A stretch of DNA of 6,944 bases from the NCBI GenBank assembly GCA_035541195.1, contig DATKNU010000004.1:1-6944 (forward strand). Direction: 5' to 3'. This document shows, one piece after another, positions 4,886-6,944 of this stretch; the first letter of the stretch is position 1; each line of letters opens with the position of its first letter. The translations under genes were made by a program, and so were the position numbers. The notes beneath the pieces are model-generated. The model saw only the letters and a program-made list of their open reading frames with translations. It was not told where the DNA came from and searched no databases. This stretch comes from Muellerivita sp035541195. Lineage in GTDB: Bacteria; Oederibacteriota; Muellerivitia; Muellerivitales; Muellerivitaceae.

Positions 4886-5042
4886 GGGCCCGCGGTGACG
4901 TTCCCGGCGCCCGGTTTGTTTCGGAACTTTTGGAGGGTGATCGGATTTTTAAGGGCTTTATTCCTTCCAGATGAAAACCCCGGGGTCGTCCGGACCGTCC
5001 AATCGGTGAGGGAAAGGCCGAGCCCTTTCCGCGAATTCGACC
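4886..5042. other. Rest of the intergenic region before the Spy-like gene, no gene seen
   Basis: I see no coding sequence and no confident promoter here. Two marks are visible: GGAACTT at 4923-4929, identical to the -35 of sigma-E type ECF promoters but without a -10 at the expected distance, and the perfect palindrome GTCCGGAC at 4988-4995. Either could be a regulatory site for the Spy-like gene; neither is proven. Confidence 0.3.
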
Positions 5043-5054
5043 GAGGAGGATGTC

Positions 5055-5588
5055 ATGAATAAAATGAAACTCTGGATGGTGGGAGGCCTCTTGGCTTCTT
5101 TGGCGGCTTATCCCCTGATGGCTTTGGCGGATGATGCCGCCGCCCCGGCGCCGGACGGGAACGGTCCCCTGGGCGGCCGTTGGATGGAAAAGATGAAGGA
5201 TAAGTTGGGCTTGACCGACGCCCAGGTGGACAAGCTCAAGCAACTCGCCAAGGATCAAAGATCCGCGGTCAAACCCTTGAGGCACGACCTGAAGGACGAA
5301 ACCAAGACCCTGGCGGACAAGCTGAAGGCCGGGGCGGGGGATTCGGATCTCAAAAGGGTCCTGGATAAGATCGACCAAGACCGCCAGGCGTTGGACGCCG
5401 CCCGCCAGAAGAATAGGGAAGCCCTGCGGGGCATTTTGACGCCCACCCAACAAGCCAAGGCTTATCTGGCCATGGCCAAGCGGGGGATGGGCCGAATGGA
5501 CCATTGGAAGAAGGGCGGGAACCGGGGACAGGCGCCGGACGCCGCCCCGGACTCCAGCGCCCCTCCCCAGGGGAGCGATAAGCTTTAA
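5055..5588 (+). CDS. Spy/CpxP-like periplasmic protein (LTxxQ repeat)
   Basis: The 177-residue precursor has a Sec signal peptide (basic MNKMK, hydrophobic core, cleavage predicted after ALA at residue 25). The mature protein is almost all helix and carries two LTxxQ motifs, LTDAQ (53-57) and LTPTQ (128-132), the hallmark of Spy, CpxP and related metal-resistance or periplasmic chaperone proteins. The helices between are rich in K, D, R and Q, as expected for the cradle-shaped dimer of this family. The C-terminal part (about 145-177) has MKxx-type Met/His residues (MGRMDHW) and a disordered Pro/Ala/Asp tail. In characterised relatives the role is to prevent aggregation of periplasmic proteins or respond to envelope or metal stress; which applies here is not visible. 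AGGAGG (5044-5049) lies 5 nt before the ATG. It is transcribed alone, ending in a strong terminator. Confidence 0.82.
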   Translation: MNKMKLWMVGGLLASLAAYPLMALADDAAAPAPDGNGPLGGRWMEKMKDKLGLTDAQVDKLKQLAKDQRSAVKPLRHDLKDETKTLADKLKAGAGDSDLKRVLDKIDQDRQALDAARQKNREALRGILTPTQQAKAYLAMAKRGMGRMDHWKKGGNRGQAPDAAPDSSAPPQGSDKL

Positions 5589-5594
5589 GCGGGC

Positions 5595-5624
5595 TTGCCC
5601 CACCCAAGGCCCCGCCCCCATAAT
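5595..5624 (+). promoter_or_regulatory. Candidate promoter of the MDR gene, nested in the terminator
   Basis: TTGCCC (5595-5600), 18 nt, CATAAT (5619-5624): 4 and 5 of 6 consensus positions. The -10 is the loop of the terminator hairpin of the Spy-like gene. Transcription starting near 5631 would include only the 3' arm of the hairpin, so the new transcript would not be terminated by it. Confidence 0.4.
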
Positions 5625-5648
5625 GAGGGGACGGGGCTTTTTTATTTT
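5609..5648 (+). terminator. Rho-independent terminator of the Spy-like gene
   Basis: GCCCCG (5609-5614) pairs with CGGGGC (5632-5637), and after one C-A mismatch CCCC (5616-5619) pairs with GGGG (5627-5630) around a 7-nt AT-rich loop. It is followed by TTTTTT, A, TTTT (5638-5648). It starts 20 nt after the stop codon. This is the clearest terminator in the window. Confidence 0.9.
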
Positions 5649-5661
5649 CGAATGAGGTTTT

Positions 5662-6675
5662 ATGCGACAAATCTGGATCACCCGAACCGGCTCGCCCTCG
5701 GTGCTTCAAGTGAAAGCCGCGCCCGATCCCAAGCCGGCTCCCGGCGAGGTCGTCATCCAGGTAATGGCCGCGGGGCTTAACTTCGCCGACCTCTTGGCCC
5801 GCCAGGGCCTCTATCCGGACGCGCCCAAGCTTCCTTGCGTGGTGGGTTATGAGGTCGCCGGCCGGATCGCGGCCCTGGGTCCGGGAGTGGATAAGGCCTG
5901 GCTGGGCCAGGAAGTCCTGGCCTTGACCCGTTTCGGCGGACACGCCAGCCAAGTCGCGGTTTCCTTGAAACAGGTTTTTAAGAAGCCCGCCCTGCTTTCT
6001 TTTGAGCAAGCCGCGGCGCTGGCGGTGAATTACCTGACGGCCTACCAATTGGTGGTGGCCATGGGAGGTTTGAAATCCGGGGAGTCGCTCTTGGTCCACA
6101 ACGCGGGGGGCGGCGTGGGGTTGGCGGCGCTGGATTTCGCCAAGCGGGTGGGCGCTACGGCTTATGGAACGGCCAGCCCGGGCAAGCATTCCTTCCTCAA
6201 GGAAAGGGGTTACGCCAAGCTTTTTGATTACCGCGAAGGGGATTGGGCGGCCGAGATTCTGGCCGCCACAGGCGGGCGGGGGGTGGACTTGGTCCTGGAT
6301 CCGGTGGGCGGCGCCCAGTGGAAAAAAAGTTATCAAGTCCTGGGTCCGGCGGGGCGCCTGGGCGCCTACGGGGTCTCCAGCGTCAAGCCTTCGGCGGCGG
6401 GGGCCTTGGCCTTTTTGCCCTTGGTCATCCAAATGCCCTGGTTCAATTTCGTGGGGCTCATGAACGCCAACAAGGGCGTCTTTGGGGTGAACTTGGGACG
6501 GCTCTGGGACGCGTCCCATAAAGTAAACGAATGGATGGCCGAGATTCTCAAGGGCGTGGAAGAGGGTTGGATCCATCCCCGGGTGGACAAGGTTTTCGCC
6601 TTCGAGGACGCGGCCTTGGCCCATCAATATTTGGAAGAACGCCGCAACATCGGCAAAGTGGTCCTGAAGCCTTAA
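5662..6675 (+). CDS. Zinc-independent MDR oxidoreductase, VAT-1/quinone oxidoreductase-like
   Basis: The 337-residue protein is a full-length medium-chain dehydrogenase/reductase of the quinone oxidoreductase branch. The N-terminal GroES-like half has AAGLNFADLLARQGLYP (36-52) and GYEVAGRIAALGPGV (62-76). RFGGHASQV (90-98) and FEQAAALAVNYLTAYQL (114-130) closely resemble VAT-1-type members. The Rossmann half has the NAD(P)-binding motif HNAGGGVG (146-153) and VDLVLDPVGG further on. The structural and catalytic zinc cysteine and histidine sets of alcohol dehydrogenases are absent, as expected. It probably reduces a quinone or an activated enone/aldehyde with NADPH in the cytoplasm; the substrate is not readable. 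GAGG (5654-5657) precedes the ATG by 4 nt. It lies directly after the terminator of the Spy-like gene. Confidence 0.88.
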   Translation: MRQIWITRTGSPSVLQVKAAPDPKPAPGEVVIQVMAAGLNFADLLARQGLYPDAPKLPCVVGYEVAGRIAALGPGVDKAWLGQEVLALTRFGGHASQVAVSLKQVFKKPALLSFEQAAALAVNYLTAYQLVVAMGGLKSGESLLVHNAGGGVGLAALDFAKRVGATAYGTASPGKHSFLKERGYAKLFDYREGDWAAEILAATGGRGVDLVLDPVGGAQWKKSYQVLGPAGRLGAYGVSSVKPSAAGALAFLPLVIQMPWFNFVGLMNANKGVFGVNLGRLWDASHKVNEWMAEILKGVEEGWIHPRVDKVFAFEDAALAHQYLEERRNIGKVVLKP

Positions 6676-6679
6676 AGGG

Positions 6680-6713
6680 GGCCCGCTGAAAAAGGCGGAG
6701 AGGCCGGTTTTTT
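6680..6713 (+). terminator. Probable intrinsic terminator of the MDR gene
   Basis: GGCC (6680-6683) pairs with GGCC (6702-6705) and CGC (6684-6686) with GCG (6695-6697), with a 4-nt bulge on the 3' side and an A-rich loop. Two G and then TTTTTT (6708-6713) follow. The stem is imperfect, but the position just after the stop codon and the T-run support it. Confidence 0.5.
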
Positions 6714-6743
6714 ACGGGATGACAAATTTTCGAAAGGTTTTCC

Positions 6744-6944
6744 ATGCCCCTTTATGAGCGTCAATCCACCATTCCCGGCCCGGTGGGCCAAGTTTACGCC
6801 TGGCACCTGAGGCCCGGCGCTTTCCGGCGGCTGACGCCCTATTGGGCGGGCGCGCGGGAAATCTCGTCGCAGGAAATCCGTGACGGCAACCGGACGGTTT
6901 TTTCCCTGCCCATGGGGCCTTTGCGCGTGAAGTGGGTGGCCGAA
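6744..6944 (+). CDS. SRPBCC-domain protein, N-terminal 67 codons (3' truncated by window)
   Basis: The frame starts MPLYERQSTIPGPVGQVYAWHLRPGAF and continues open to the last base. YERQSTIPGPVGQVYAWHLRPGAFRRLTPYW is the typical start of the SRPBCC (START-like) ligand-binding domain, and the following FSLPMGPLRVKWVAE is the second strand region of it. This particular version, with AWHxRPGAFxRLTP, is common as the N-terminal domain of TIGR01777-type NAD-dependent epimerase fusions, but it also occurs alone as a cyclase/dehydrase-like protein; the part that would decide lies outside the window. AAAGG (6733-6737) lies 6 nt before the ATG. It follows the MDR gene by 68 nt with a probable terminator between. 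Confidence 0.75.
   Translation, partial: MPLYERQSTIPGPVGQVYAWHLRPGAFRRLTPYWAGAREISSQEIRDGNRTVFSLPMGPLRVKWVAE

Noticed and set aside
5579..5590. 12-base direct repeat (TAAGCTTTAAGC) also present at 4579-4590
   Set aside because: About one such repeat is expected by chance in a 7-kb window, and both copies are at stop codons.
4761..5681. 306-codon minus-strand open frame
   Set aside because: It overlaps the glutaredoxin-like gene in another frame and the Spy-like gene antisense, and has no domain or ribosome binding site.
5350..6627. Long open frame (425 codons) on the minus strand across the Spy-like and MDR genes
   Set aside because: Composition is rich in G, R, P and H with no recognisable domain, and it overlaps two well-supported plus-strand genes. 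It is a side effect of GC-rich codon use.
1..6944. CRISPR array, tRNA, insertion sequence or attachment site
   Set aside because: No regularly spaced repeats, cloverleaf-forming segment, transposase-like frame or long inverted repeat was seen anywhere in the window.

Overview
This is an ordinary-looking, GC-rich (visibly around 60%) bacterial chromosomal segment with tightly packed single-function genes. I see no CRISPR array, tRNA, rRNA, transposase or phage gene. The organism is probably a Gram-negative-type, oxygen-exposed, uncultured or non-model bacterium. The reasons are a periplasmic Spy/CpxP-like chaperone, a secreted blue-copper protein, an O2-dependent tRNA hydroxylase (MiaE) and a Deg protease with a plant Deg9-like C-terminal domain. 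I cannot name a phylum from the sequence alone.

Layout, left to right: 3' end of a Deg-type serine protease (+, cut by the window edge); SAM-dependent methyltransferase (+); YjbQ-family protein (-), convergent with the methyltransferase; FrnE/DsbA-like cytoplasmic thiol oxidoreductase (+), divergent from yjbQ; miaE (-), convergent with it; MarR-family regulator (+), divergent from miaE; secreted cupredoxin with an unusual Cys-rich ligand loop (+); 60-residue orphan protein (+); glutaredoxin-like protein (-), convergent with it by 3 nt; Spy/CpxP-like protein (+) with a strong intrinsic terminator; VAT-1/quinone-oxidoreductase-like MDR enzyme (+); and the first 67 codons of an SRPBCC-domain protein (+), cut by the right edge.

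Most genes seem to be transcribed singly, because orientation flips often and several have their own promoter or terminator. The common thread is redox and envelope chemistry: two CxxC thiol proteins, a copper protein, a diiron oxygenase, an NAD(P)H enzyme, a MarR regulator with one well-placed cysteine, a periplasmic chaperone and a Deg protease. This is suggestive of stress functions but does not form a recognisable operon or named system.

The most notable non-coding signal is that most genes have a clear Shine-Dalgarno sequence, but three (yjbQ, miaE, marR) have none and instead place a -10-like hexamer 6-11 nt before the ATG, as in leaderless transcription. Two of these (yjbQ and marR) share the almost identical block TATACT-(T)-GGCGCC-ATG. 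Other points are a hairpin that would sit at the very 5' end of the cupredoxin mRNA, and a promoter that appears embedded inside the terminator between the Spy-like gene and the MDR gene. I found no convincing evidence for a previously undescribed multi-gene system.
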